Assembly (NCBI GenBank): GCA_041623895.1
Contig: JBFJVZ010000003.1
Location: forward strand, 1-48,630
DNA: 48,630 bases
Direction of reading: 5' to 3'
From: JBFJVZ01 sp041623895
Lineage (GTDB): Bacteria; Planctomycetota; Planctomycetia; Pirellulales; Pirellulaceae
Both the position numbers and the translations under genes were made by a program. Shown here one piece after another: positions 26,771-35,960 of the stretch (the stretch's first letter is position 1; every line of letters starts with the position of its first letter). The notes beneath the pieces are model-generated. The model made no database searches and was not told where the DNA came from. It was given only the letters and a program-made list of their open reading frames with translations.

Positions 26771-27775
26771 CTACTTTCCTTTTTCTGTGCCGCGCAAGTC
26801 GCTCTTGATACCCAGGTCTTCATGGGTAAGTCGTCGGCGGATGGTTTCCACGTCGCGCGATAACTGTTGCTTTAATAACTCCACCGATTCAAAGCGAGCA
26901 ATGTCACGCACGGACGTAACGAAGTCAACCAGCAGGATTTGACCATACAGGTCGGCGGAGTAATCGAGCAGATGGATTTCAATCTTACAGCTGCCCGCCT
27001 CGTCAAAGGTGGGGTTGGGACCAACGTGAATCGCTGCCAACCGTTTTCCCCCAGCGGCGGTGTATCCAAAGCCGCCGTACACGCCCGGTCCGGGAACGAT
27101 GCCGTCAACATGCTCCAGATTGGCTGTCGGGAATCCAATTTCACGGCCGCGGCGGTCACCAGCGACCACTTGGCCGCGAATTCGATACGGCTGACCAAGC
27201 AGGCTGTTGGCTGCCTGAATCTCGCCCTTCTGCAACAGCCCGCGAATACGCGTGCTGCTGATCATGTCGCCGTCAATCATGGTCGGATCGACGATCAGCA
27301 ATTCGATGCCTGATTGTCCACACAGTCGCTGAAGCGTCTGCACATCCCCTGATCGGCCGCGGCCAAAAAAGAAATTTGGACCTTCCACCATTGCTTTGGC
27401 GGCGAGCCGCTTGACGACTAAAGCATCAAAGAAAGCCTGCGCCGAAAGCTGCAGGAACTCAGGCGACGTTTGGCAGACCGCCAAGTACTCGATGCCAACT
27501 CCGTCCAACAATTCGGCACGTCGCTCAAGCCAGGTAAGCATCGGGGGCACACGATCGGGCCGTAGAATCGAGGCGGGATGCGGATCCAGAACAACGGCAA
27601 CGGCAGGGCCCCCCAAGCGATCGGCTTGTTCGCGTACCCGCCGCAGCAAAGCAACATGCCCGCGGTGAACGCCATCAAAATTGCCAATGCTGACCACGCC
27701 GCCTCGAAGCACTTCGCTAGCTGGATCGGCGACATCAACGTCCGAGACTTTCGCGAGCGTTATCAGTTTGGTCAC
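26771..27775 (-). CDS. ribF: Bifunctional riboflavin kinase/FAD synthetase
   Basis: RibF phosphorylates riboflavin to FMN and adenylates FMN to FAD. GTG 27775 is the preferred start (334 residues), since the extension to 27835 adds no family-like sequence. The FAD synthetase nucleotidyltransferase motif GNFDGVHRGH is at residues 31-40, and ISSTRIRGLLQKGEI matches its C-terminal signature. The riboflavin kinase domain follows, with GREIGFPTANLE, GVYGGFGY and VGPNPTF, and ends in the usual helical region. Length is normal. The downstream DHH phosphoesterase gene is in the same operon. Confidence 0.94.
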   Translation of the reverse strand: MTKLITLAKVSDVDVADPASEVLRGGVVSIGNFDGVHRGHVALLRRVREQADRLGGPAVAVVLDPHPASILRPDRVPPMLTWLERRAELLDGVGIEYLAVCQTSPEFLQLSAQAFFDALVVKRLAAKAMVEGPNFFFGRGRSGDVQTLQRLCGQSGIELLIVDPTMIDGDMISSTRIRGLLQKGEIQAANSLLGQPYRIRGQVVAGDRRGREIGFPTANLEHVDGIVPGPGVYGGFGYTAAGGKRLAAIHVGPNPTFDEAGSCKIEIHLLDYSADLYGQILLVDFVTSVRDIARFESVELLKQQLSRDVETIRRRLTHEDLGIKSDLRGTEKGK

Positions 27776-27892
27776 AAGCAGGGATACGGCGGAGAAGGGC
27801 AGGGGAGTGGTGCGGAGATTGTACTGAGCATGCAACGACGTTCGTAGGCGACGTGACTGAGTATCGCCGGGTCCACGCTACATCGTCGGCAG

Positions 27893-28774
27893 TTAGTGTT
27901 CAGTCACCGATGACTCCGCTGCACGCGTTGCTTCCGGTAAAGCCGCGACAATGTCCAGGCAGGTCATGCCGGCTTGACCCAGCCGCTGCGCCGCGATGTC
28001 ACCAGCGGCGCCGTGAATCCAAACTCCCAACCTGGCCGCATTCCAGGCCGACAGGCCCTGGCCCAGCAGCGACGTGATCACACCGGTCAAGACATCACCG
28101 CTGCCGGCCGTGGCCATCCCGGCATTGCCGGTCGTGTTGGTCCAGGGGCCGTCCGTACGATCAGCCGAACCGATGATCACCGTGGGACCGCCTTTCAAGA
28201 CAATCACGGCTCTGCAGCTGTTGGCAATTGACTTGGCGGCATCAATTTGTGCCCCGCGATCACTCGCCGATACTCCGCTCAATCGAGAAAATTCGCCAGG
28301 ATGAGGCGTCAAAACAAGATCATGATCGGCTGCCATCTCCGCAAACAAATCGATTTGTGCCAGGCAATTCAGTGCGTCAGCGTCAAACACTCGAGGCAGC
28401 TTTTGCTGAAGTAACCGTTCCACGATTCGATAGGATCCTTCTCCCGTCGTCATGCCCGGTCCACAACCGATGACATCAAATCGATTGATCAGCCCGGACA
28501 ATTCGGTTGCTGCGTCAAGACTGAAGCGGCCCTGGGAATTATCGGAAATGGGAATCGTCATCACGCCGGGATGAAACGAAGCGACCGTTTCCAAGCATCG
28601 ATCGGGCACCGCCGCGGAGACCAGTCCGCTGCCGGTATGCAGGGCTGCCATCGATGCCAGCGCGATCGAACCGCTCATACCGCGTGATCCGCCAACCAAC
28701 AGCAGCTTGCCGAAGTCGCCTTTGTGAGCGTCGCTGGTTCGGGGCGGCAACCGTAGTGGAGGATCGGTGTTCAT
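27893..28774 (-). CDS. nnrD: ADP-dependent NAD(P)H-hydrate dehydratase
   Basis: The enzyme repairs hydrated NADH and NADPH. The protein has 293 residues of the ribokinase-like carbohydrate kinase fold, as in the YjeF C-terminal domain. It carries KGDFGKLLLVGGSRGMSGS at the N-terminus, VIGCGPGMTTGEG in the middle, FDADALNCLA, LTPHPGEFSRL, and GNAGMATAGSGDVLTGVITS, the nucleotide-binding signature. The epimerase (YjeF N-terminal) domain is absent, so this is the stand-alone type. Its ATG overlaps the larB stop (ATGA), so it is translated after larB. Confidence 0.92.
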   Translation of the reverse strand: MNTDPPLRLPPRTSDAHKGDFGKLLLVGGSRGMSGSIALASMAALHTGSGLVSAAVPDRCLETVASFHPGVMTIPISDNSQGRFSLDAATELSGLINRFDVIGCGPGMTTGEGSYRIVERLLQQKLPRVFDADALNCLAQIDLFAEMAADHDLVLTPHPGEFSRLSGVSASDRGAQIDAAKSIANSCRAVIVLKGGPTVIIGSADRTDGPWTNTTGNAGMATAGSGDVLTGVITSLLGQGLSAWNAARLGVWIHGAAGDIAAQRLGQAGMTCLDIVAALPEATRAAESSVTEH

Positions 28775-29592
28775 CGCGATTGTTGAACCTGCTGCAACTG
28801 ACGAACCACCATTCCCGCCAGGTAACCGCCTTTGAATCCAGCGTCGATATTGACCACGGCAACGTTCGCCGCACAGCTGCTGAGCATTCCCAGCAGCGGG
28901 GCGATGCCGCCAAAACTGGCACCGTAGCCGACGCTGGTCGGAACCGCAAACACCGGGACCGCCACATGGCCAGCAATTGCCGACGGCAAGGCACCCTCCA
29001 TCCCCGCGATGACGACGATGGCCGACGCCTGCCTGAGCCGGGGGACTGCCGACAACATTCGCTGAGGCCCAGCCACCCCGATGTCATCAAAACGCTGAAT
29101 AGGAATCCCCATCCAGCTCAATGTCTCGACCGCTTCCTCAGCGGCCGGCGAGTCGGTGCTGCCCGCAGTGACGACCGCGGCGTGCAGCGTGGCGGCACAC
29201 TCGGACTCCGACAACGGCGTGATCTCGGTCAATTCTTCGCTAGCGACATGCAGTGTGTGCCCGATTGAATTGTGTCGTGCGTACGGAAATCCGAGTCGAA
29301 CCTTCTGAGCCGTGATGGGGTCAATCCGCGTGACCAGGGCGGGCTGTCCCGCCGCCAACTGGGTCTGAATGATTTGCGAGATCAGTTCGTCTGACTTGCC
29401 GGCACCATAAATCACTTCCCCAAAGCCGCAGCGGGTCGGACGTCCCAAATCCACGGTGGCCCCCTCAATCGTGCGTTGGGCCATCGCTGCGGTGGGCAAT
29501 TGGTCTTCAATCCGGCGCAGTGCATCCTCGACGGAAACTTCGCCCCCGGCGATCCCGTGAAGCAGGTCAGCGAGCAAAGAATTTGGATTCAT
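28771..29592 (-). CDS. larB: LarB, pyridinium-3,5-bisthiocarboxylate nucleotide cofactor pathway
   Basis: LarB carboxylates nicotinic acid adenine dinucleotide to the pyridinium-3,5-biscarboxylic acid mononucleotide, the first step to the nickel-pincer cofactor of lactate racemase and relatives. The 273 residues include the N-terminal signature RCGFGEVIYGAGKSDELISQ and a PurE/AIRC-like C-terminal domain with VVTAGSTDSPAAEEA, VVIAGMEGALPSAIAGH, FAVPTSVGYGASFGGIAPLL and NIDAGFKGGYLAG. It is of full length and looks intact. larC and larE are not in the window. It overlaps nnrD by four bases. Confidence 0.93.
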   Translation of the reverse strand: MNPNSLLADLLHGIAGGEVSVEDALRRIEDQLPTAAMAQRTIEGATVDLGRPTRCGFGEVIYGAGKSDELISQIIQTQLAAGQPALVTRIDPITAQKVRLGFPYARHNSIGHTLHVASEELTEITPLSESECAATLHAAVVTAGSTDSPAAEEAVETLSWMGIPIQRFDDIGVAGPQRMLSAVPRLRQASAIVVIAGMEGALPSAIAGHVAVPVFAVPTSVGYGASFGGIAPLLGMLSSCAANVAVVNIDAGFKGGYLAGMVVRQLQQVQQSR

Positions 29593-29697
29593 GGATGATC
29601 AATTCCAGGGGTGGGTTGCGGTGAGCCCGAATCAAATCTCAAATTCCCATTCTGACATCCAATCAAACACCACGCACTGTCGGCGGACTGAAACGAT

Positions 29698-30912
29698 ATG
29701 AAAAGCTGCGTATTAGCGTACTCGGGCGGTCTGGATACTTCGGTGATTCTCGGCTGGTTACAGGATCAGGGATACGAGGTCCATGCGGTCTACGTCGATT
29801 TGGGTCAACCCTGTGAAGACCGCCAGGCGATCATGGAAAAGGCCGAAAATTGTGGGGCAAAATCGGCTCGTTTGGTCGATGTTCGCGAAGAATTGTGCCG
29901 TGATTTCGCGTTTCCCGTTTTGGCGTGGCAAGCCAAATACGAACAGATCTATTTGCTCGGCACCTCGATCGCTCGCCCGCTGATCAGCAAAGTTTGCCTG
30001 CAGGTGGCTCGTGAAGTCGGTGCCACCGCCTACGCCCACGGGGCGACAGGCAAGGGGAACGACCAATGCCGTTTTCAACTCGCCGCCGAAGCACTCGACC
30101 CGACCGTGAAGATCATCGCACCCTGGCGGATCCAAGAATTCCGCGATGCCTTTCCGGGCCGCACAGAATTGATCGCCTACTGTGAAAGCAAGAACATCCC
30201 CGTCAAAGCGTCCGCCGCCAAACCGTACAGCAGCGACGAGAATGTCTTGCATATCAGCTACGAAGCCGGTGAACTTGAGGAGCTGACCGTCAACGGAGTC
30301 GAACTGGTTGATTTCGGCATGGGTGTCAGTCCGCAAGAAGCTCCCGATGAATCAGAAACGGTCACCATCGGATTCGAATCGGGCGTGCCTGCGACTTTCA
30401 ATGGCAATCATGTGGGTGCCTTGGAAATGGTGCAAACGTTGAACGAAATCGGCGGACGTCACGGCATCGGACGCATCGATATGGTCGAAAATCGGTTTGT
30501 GGGAATGAAAAGCCGCGGAGTCTATGAATCGCCGGGAATGACGATCTTGTACGATGCGCTGATGTACATCGAACAACTTTCGATGGACCGAGACCTGATG
30601 CATTTGCGCGATCGGATGTCACCCGAAGTTGCCGAGATGGTGTACTACGGATTCTGGTACACACCCAAAATGGACGCCTTGATGGCATTCATTCGCGAAG
30701 CGCAAAAACCGGTAACCGGTGAAGTTGAGCTGAAACTTTACAAAGGCAACATCATGGTGAATTCCCGCACCAGCCCGAATAGCCTGTACGACGCGGAGAT
30801 CGCGACGATGGAGGGCGGCGGGTCGTACAACCAAGACGATGCCGAAGGATTCTTGCGGATTCAGGGGCTGCCCAGCCGGGTGCAGGGCAGGGTGGCACCG
30901 CGGAAATACTAG
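29698..30912 (+). CDS. argG: Argininosuccinate synthase
   Basis: ArgG joins citrulline and aspartate with ATP to give argininosuccinate in arginine biosynthesis. The 404 residues start KSCVLAYSGGLDTSVILGWL, with the ATP pyrophosphatase P-loop SGGLDTS near residue 9. Further family marks are YLLGTSIARPLISK, YAHGATGKGNDQCRFQLA, VKIIAPWR and IGRIDMVENRFVGMKSRGVY. It is complete and of usual length. It is divergent from larB across a 105-base gap that should hold both promoters. No other arginine gene is adjacent. Confidence 0.97.
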   Translation: MKSCVLAYSGGLDTSVILGWLQDQGYEVHAVYVDLGQPCEDRQAIMEKAENCGAKSARLVDVREELCRDFAFPVLAWQAKYEQIYLLGTSIARPLISKVCLQVAREVGATAYAHGATGKGNDQCRFQLAAEALDPTVKIIAPWRIQEFRDAFPGRTELIAYCESKNIPVKASAAKPYSSDENVLHISYEAGELEELTVNGVELVDFGMGVSPQEAPDESETVTIGFESGVPATFNGNHVGALEMVQTLNEIGGRHGIGRIDMVENRFVGMKSRGVYESPGMTILYDALMYIEQLSMDRDLMHLRDRMSPEVAEMVYYGFWYTPKMDALMAFIREAQKPVTGEVELKLYKGNIMVNSRTSPNSLYDAEIATMEGGGSYNQDDAEGFLRIQGLPSRVQGRVAPRKY

Positions 30913-31430
30913 CGCTTTATCAGGCCTTGATTCTGGCGTAGGGCAACTCGCCAACTGTTTCACTTGCCTGCGTGAATCGCCAAAAGTGCCTCCTTGGCGA
31001 GTTCGGCTACGGCCTCACATGCCAATCTTCAATTTGGGCAAGCACGAACGCATTCTTAATGCCGTGGTGTTCTTTTGAACACTGCCGTCGGTTTCCGCTT
31101 CCAGCGTGAAGTCGCAATCCCCAAGAACGCTCTCTGCTCCCGCAAATTGATCGCAAACATCGTAACTTGCCTACAAGTCGGGGTAGCGGTGAGGCAACCG
31201 TTTTCCGCTGATTCCTTTGCCCGGCGAGTTGCCCGTTTTGGTTGACCCGTTGGGCGGAACAACTTAACATCAACGCTGAATTTGAGGCCGAAAATCACGA
31301 ATGTTGGCTCCTTGTCTTCGTTCATTCGTGCGTTGATCTTTCCAGGTAAGGAGATCGAGGCTTCAACCTCCGGTGAACGTTCGTTCGCGCTGCTTGAATC
31401 GCTCCCATTTATTCCCAGGGTTTAGTCGCG
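30913..31430. other. Long intergenic region with dispersed inverted-repeat arms
   Basis: This 518-base gap has no well-supported gene. AACTCGCCAA at 30945-30954 pairs with TTGGCGAGTT at 30994-31003, with a nested CACTT/AAGTG. GGGCAACTCGCC at 30941-30952 is also the exact reverse complement of GGCGAGTTGCCC at 31223-31234. A short palindrome GTGTTCTTTTGAACAC lies at 31067-31082. A minus-strand frame at 31056-31325 (89 codons) reads as a basic protein with mixed composition; it could be a small gene or part of a dispersed repeat, and a homology search would decide. Confidence 0.5.
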
Positions 31431-33299
31431 ATGTATTTTCTAGCTCAACCGTTCTCGCGGTTCTTGGTAGCAATCAGCTTGGTCCTGGTGCTGGCAACCA
31501 CTTCTGTTGCGGGGACGTTTGCGGTCGATAACCGGCGCGACTTGGCGATGATGAAGCTCAAGATCCGTGCGGCACAATTTCTTCAACGTGCCACGTTCGG
31601 CCCGACCATCGAACAGATTGACCAGCTGGCGGCGCGAATGAGGCGGGTTGGCGTACAGCGGGCATGCAGCGAGTGGATTGACAGGCAATTTGAATTACCG
31701 CCGTCGCTACACCAGCCGCTGGTTTTGAACATGCTGGCCGATGACGGTTACGACCCGTCGAACAATTTGGTCTGGGTAGTGAGATATCGCTACCACGCCT
31801 GGTGGCACCATGCATTGACGGCCCAAGACCAGTTGCGGCAGCGCGTAGCATGGGCATTGATTCAAATTCTGGTGACCAGTGAAGACGGCGCCGGCTTCGG
31901 CGACCTGAATGTTGGCGATAACTCAGGGATGGCAAGATGGCTGGGGCCGACCAATTATTACGACCTGATGGTCCGGCATGCGTTCGGCAACTATCGCGAG
32001 TTACTGGAGGACGTGACTTATCACCCGGTGATGGGGATTTATCTCAGCCATCTTCGCAATCGCAAGACCGATTTGGTGGCCAACCGCTTCCCGGACGAAA
32101 ACTATGCTCGCGAAATCATGCAACTATTCACGATCGGGCTTTACGAGTTGCATCAAGACGGCAGGCTCAAGGTCGATGATAACGGTGACCTGATCCCAAC
32201 CTATGACAACGAAACGATCAAGGAATTCGCGAAAGTATTTACCGGACTCGCTTTCAAGCCGAATCCCAACGCCACCGGCTATGGTCAATTTTGGTGGGGC
32301 AACGACTTTCAGTATCCGATGGAAATGTTCGATTTCGAGCACGAGCCGGGGCAAAAAACTCTGCTCAACGGAGAAGTGATCGGCAGCGAAGGCACGGTTG
32401 ACGGAAATGCCGACATTCAAGCTGCGCTGGATAACTTGATGGCGCACGACAACGTTGCCCCCTTTATCGCTCGCCGTTTGATACAGCGATTCGTAAAAAG
32501 CAATCCCTCGCGCGGTTACATTCGTCGGGTTGCCGCCAAATTCAATAAGAACGGACAGGGCGTCAAAGGCGACTTGAAGGCTGTCATCAAAGCTGTGTTG
32601 CTGGACCCCGAGGTTTGGCGCGGCCAACGCGTTCGTGGTTTGAAGAATCCATACCGGGTTCTGGTCGTAGGCCGCGGAACCAATCACTCCAAGCTTGCCG
32701 AACCCGTGATTCGTTACACTCGCTTGATTCGCGGGGCGCATGGGCAGAGCGATTATCACACCGGGCGAATGATGGTCGTGCCGATGGACTGGAACTGGAC
32801 GCAAGAGCCCTACAAGTCACCGAGCGTGTTCAATTTCTGGTTGCCCGATTATCAGCCCCCGGGCGACCTGATCACCTACACGCCGTCGCGACGGATTCCC
32901 AACGGATTCTTGGCGGCCCCCGAGTTCCAACAAAAAACTCCGGTGGTCTCGAACCGCTTATTGAACCGCTACATCTACGATATCGCCAACTCTCGCTCCA
33001 GGCACTATCTCAGCAACTCCAACTACACCATGGAATGCAATATCAACTTCCAGCTCGATCGGGAGTTGGCGCTGGCTAGCGAAGACCAAGACATGCACAA
33101 GTTGATGGATCTTCTCGATCTGGTGTATTGCTGCGGCTCGATGCCACAGGACTACAAAGATCGCTGCGTGGAAGTGATCAATCAGGAAACGGAGTGGATG
33201 AAAACCAACACCACATGGCGGCCGCGGATGGAAGAATTCCGCGTGGAAAATGCAATGCTAGCCGTGCTGACGTCACCGTTTTGCGCGATCACCGAGTGA
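31431..33299 (+). CDS. DUF1800 family secreted protein
   Basis: The protein has 622 residues with an N-terminal signal peptide (FLVAISLVLVLATTSVAG). The DUF1800 pattern is clear: AAQFLQRATFGPTIEQIDQL, WWHHALTAQDQLRQRVAWAL, NYYDLMVRHAFGNYRELLED, MGIYLSHLRNRK, PDENYAREIMQLFTIGLYEL and ETIKEFAKVFTGLAF. DUF1800 proteins are nearly always paired with a DUF1501 protein, as here, and are abundant in planctomycetes. Their biochemical role is not known. The mature protein should be periplasmic or exported. The gene leads a two-gene operon, 47 bases before the DUF1501 gene. Confidence 0.92.
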   Translation: MYFLAQPFSRFLVAISLVLVLATTSVAGTFAVDNRRDLAMMKLKIRAAQFLQRATFGPTIEQIDQLAARMRRVGVQRACSEWIDRQFELPPSLHQPLVLNMLADDGYDPSNNLVWVVRYRYHAWWHHALTAQDQLRQRVAWALIQILVTSEDGAGFGDLNVGDNSGMARWLGPTNYYDLMVRHAFGNYRELLEDVTYHPVMGIYLSHLRNRKTDLVANRFPDENYAREIMQLFTIGLYELHQDGRLKVDDNGDLIPTYDNETIKEFAKVFTGLAFKPNPNATGYGQFWWGNDFQYPMEMFDFEHEPGQKTLLNGEVIGSEGTVDGNADIQAALDNLMAHDNVAPFIARRLIQRFVKSNPSRGYIRRVAAKFNKNGQGVKGDLKAVIKAVLLDPEVWRGQRVRGLKNPYRVLVVGRGTNHSKLAEPVIRYTRLIRGAHGQSDYHTGRMMVVPMDWNWTQEPYKSPSVFNFWLPDYQPPGDLITYTPSRRIPNGFLAAPEFQQKTPVVSNRLLNRYIYDIANSRSRHYLSNSNYTMECNINFQLDRELALASEDQDMHKLMDLLDLVYCCGSMPQDYKDRCVEVINQETEWMKTNTTWRPRMEEFRVENAMLAVLTSPFCAITE

Positions 33300-33346
33300 C
33301 TCCGCTCCGATCCTATGTACAAACCCGTTAATTTGGAATTCTTGTC

Positions 33347-34795
33347 ATGACCATGGAACATATCATCGATAAAGGCCCGCGGCGGCGGGATCTGCTGAAA
33401 ATGGCGGGCGGCTGTGCAGCGCTGACCAATACTTCGCTGTTGTCGACGATTTTTAATCTGTCAGCGACAAACGCCGCGGTCGCCAACAACGCCGCCAATT
33501 TGACCGGCTACAAAGCAATCGTATGTGTGTTTCTGTACGGTGGTAACGACGCCTACAACATGCTTTCACCTTTGACGCCCAGCGAGCGGAACGACTATTT
33601 GACTGCTCGCGGAGGTGTCTATGCACCAGGCAATGGCGCGCTGGGCTTGGACGATGCGACACTGCACTCAATCACCGATCCGGGTACGGGACGGACGTTT
33701 GGAATTCACCCATCGATGCCGGAAATGCAGGCGTTGTACCAGCAAGGAAAGGTCGGTTTCTTGGCCAACATTGGCAGTTTGGTCGAACCGACGACAATGG
33801 CAGATTACCAGGCGCAATCGAATCTGCCGCTCGGCTTGTTCTCGCACGCTGACTTGCAGCGGCATTGGATGACTTCGGTGCCCCAGACTCGTTCTCAAAT
33901 CACCGGTTGGGCGGGACGAATGGCGGATTGCGTCACCGGGGCAGCCAACGGCAGTCAGAACATCTCCATGAATATCTCGTTGAACTCCGTCAATATGTGG
34001 CAGACCGGCGGTCAGGTGGTGCCGTACATCATCACCAGTTCCGGCGCCAGTGAGGTTGGTTGGTACGGCCAAACTTGGACGCAGGCGAAGATCTTTACAA
34101 CCTTGACTGATGACGCGCTCTCGCGTGCCTACGGCAACCTGGTGGAAAGGACCTTTGCCGGCGCCAACCGAAACGCGCTGGATGCGGCCATTCAATTCAA
34201 TGAAGCGACCAACGCGGTGAATTTGAATACGGTATTCCCGGATGAATACTTGGCTAATCAATTGAAGATGGTTGCCAAGACGATCGGCGCCCGCAACCAT
34301 CCCGATATTGCGCAAACGCGACAAATCTTTTTTGTCAGCACCGGCGGCTACGACAATCACGACGAACTGATCATTAACCAGGCCGCTAATCTGGCCGAAG
34401 TCAGCCAGGCGCTCAAGGCGTTTTACGATGCGACGGTCGAGTTGGGCGTTGCCAGCGACGTGGTGACTTTTACCGCCAGCGACTTTGCACGCACGCTAAA
34501 CAGTAACGGAAAAGGCTCCGACCACGCTTGGGGCGGTATCTCTGCTGTGATGGGCGACGGCGTTGATGGCGGCAAGATTCATGGTGAATATCCAGGCTCA
34601 TTGGCCCCGGGTAGTTCACTGGATCTGGGCCGGGGGCGTCTGCTGCCAACGATGGCGGTTGACGAAATGGCCGCGGAGCTCGCCATGTGGTACGGCGTTG
34701 GAAACGATGCTGACTTGGAACAGATCTTGCCCAACATTCGCAACTTCCCCTCGGCAAACGGCGGCAACACGCGGCCCGTTGGATTCATGCTCTAG
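33347..34795 (+). CDS. DUF1501 family protein with a Tat-type signal
   Basis: The protein has 482 residues. The N-terminus carries a twin-arginine-like signal (GPRRRDLLKMAGGCAALTN), pointing to export of a folded protein. The mature part shows the DUF1501 pattern, related to the alkaline-phosphatase/sulfatase fold: KAIVCVFLYGGNDAYNMLSP, FGIHPSMPEMQALYQQGKVG, FFVSTGGYDNHDELI and GSDHAWGG. It is co-oriented with and downstream of the DUF1800 gene, the usual pairing. Function is unknown; an enzyme of the phosphatase-like superfamily is possible from the fold. Confidence 0.92.
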   Translation: MTMEHIIDKGPRRRDLLKMAGGCAALTNTSLLSTIFNLSATNAAVANNAANLTGYKAIVCVFLYGGNDAYNMLSPLTPSERNDYLTARGGVYAPGNGALGLDDATLHSITDPGTGRTFGIHPSMPEMQALYQQGKVGFLANIGSLVEPTTMADYQAQSNLPLGLFSHADLQRHWMTSVPQTRSQITGWAGRMADCVTGAANGSQNISMNISLNSVNMWQTGGQVVPYIITSSGASEVGWYGQTWTQAKIFTTLTDDALSRAYGNLVERTFAGANRNALDAAIQFNEATNAVNLNTVFPDEYLANQLKMVAKTIGARNHPDIAQTRQIFFVSTGGYDNHDELIINQAANLAEVSQALKAFYDATVELGVASDVVTFTASDFARTLNSNGKGSDHAWGGISAVMGDGVDGGKIHGEYPGSLAPGSSLDLGRGRLLPTMAVDEMAAELAMWYGVGNDADLEQILPNIRNFPSANGGNTRPVGFML

Positions 34796-34802
34796 TGGTG
34801 CG

Positions 34803-35705
34803 CTAATCCAACGTATCATCCGCCAAGGGTTCGCCGCCATTGGGAGTCACCAAGGCATTGAACGTCGTTGGCGACATCGTCTCTTCAGCAAAATGCCCGC
34901 GTTGGTCAACGGTCACCATCGCTGCACCACCATCGCACAGTCCGCCCGGCTCAATTCCGGCGGTTCCATTGATCTGGCCGCGCATCAAGCCAAAGTCCAG
35001 GTCCAGCGGCTCCGTCCATAAACCTGCACTGTTTGGATTGCCTTCGATGACAAGAATTGTCTGCGATGGATCGTCCGTGATTTGATCGGGCGAAAGCGGA
35101 CCGCTGTTGGGGAACAATGTTCCGGGACCAACAATCAAGTAATAGCCAGTCCCGGACGTCCAGCCAGTTTGTGATTCAGTCGGGTGAGCAAACACCGCAG
35201 GCCTGTTGTAGCAGACCATCATGTTGGCCGGGTCATTCCAGGGCTTGCTCATATCGTATTGGTCAAACAATTCTTGTCGTTCCAAATACGGCAAGATCAA
35301 GACCCGCCAGGAATGCATCTTTGTCTTGCCTGGACCGTACGTAATGGGCGGCGGATAGGTGCCGTGGTCAGCAGCATAGGCGTTTAAAGCTGCCGCGATC
35401 ATTTCCAAGTTGCGCATCGACGCCGTCCGTTGACGATTTGTTTGCAGTTGACTAACCGTTTGACCGCCAAATCGAAAAATGGCAAACACCAGGCAGCCCA
35501 TGATCACCAACAAGACGCCTGCCGCGACTGCCCAACCCAATGGTTTGCTGTCGACACCGAAGCCGGGCGCTGCCTCAGCAGTCCCAGCAAAGTGCGGCAA
35601 CTGAATCGGCTCGCCACAACTGACACATTCGCCCGACTGTCCGCTGAAGCGGTCATCGACCTGCGTCTTCGTTAGGCAATGTGGACAAGTGAATAAGTAA
35701 GGCAT
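34803..35705 (-). CDS. DUF1559-like membrane protein with N-terminal zinc ribbon
   Basis: The protein has 300 residues. Residues 7-30 hold two CxxC pairs (CPHC, CVSC), a zinc-ribbon-like motif at the cytosolic N-terminus. A single membrane helix follows at about 55-75 (WAVAAGVLLVIMGCLVFAIF). Then comes a domain resembling the DUF1559 (SBP_bac_10) type: TASMRNLEMIAAALNAYAAD and HGTYPPPITY with HSWRVLILPYLERQELFDQY. Typical DUF1559 proteins start with a type IV pilin-like signal; that signal is absent here and is replaced by the zinc ribbon plus helix. It ends seven bases from the convergent DUF1501 gene. Function unknown. Confidence 0.82.
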   Translation of the reverse strand: MPYLFTCPHCLTKTQVDDRFSGQSGECVSCGEPIQLPHFAGTAEAAPGFGVDSKPLGWAVAAGVLLVIMGCLVFAIFRFGGQTVSQLQTNRQRTASMRNLEMIAAALNAYAADHGTYPPPITYGPGKTKMHSWRVLILPYLERQELFDQYDMSKPWNDPANMMVCYNRPAVFAHPTESQTGWTSGTGYYLIVGPGTLFPNSGPLSPDQITDDPSQTILVIEGNPNSAGLWTEPLDLDFGLMRGQINGTAGIEPGGLCDGGAAMVTVDQRGHFAEETMSPTTFNALVTPNGGEPLADDTLD

Positions 35706-35960
35706 ATTGACAAAGGCAAGGTCTGCAGCGGTCTGGCGACGCCAAGTCTAATGGATTGTCGCTGGTGGTTATCAGGGCCTGTAGTTATCAGGATCGGGGG
35801 GCGCTAAATTTGGTCCCTCTGTGACCGCACCAAAGATCAAGCTTATTCTAACGCGATTGTCCAGCCTTGCAGGGCAGGGCAGTGCGGGATTCGCTGCTGA
35901 TACAATACGCTCCCACACGATTCATTTTAGGTTGGCAACCGGATTCAGGGAGTGGTCCTC

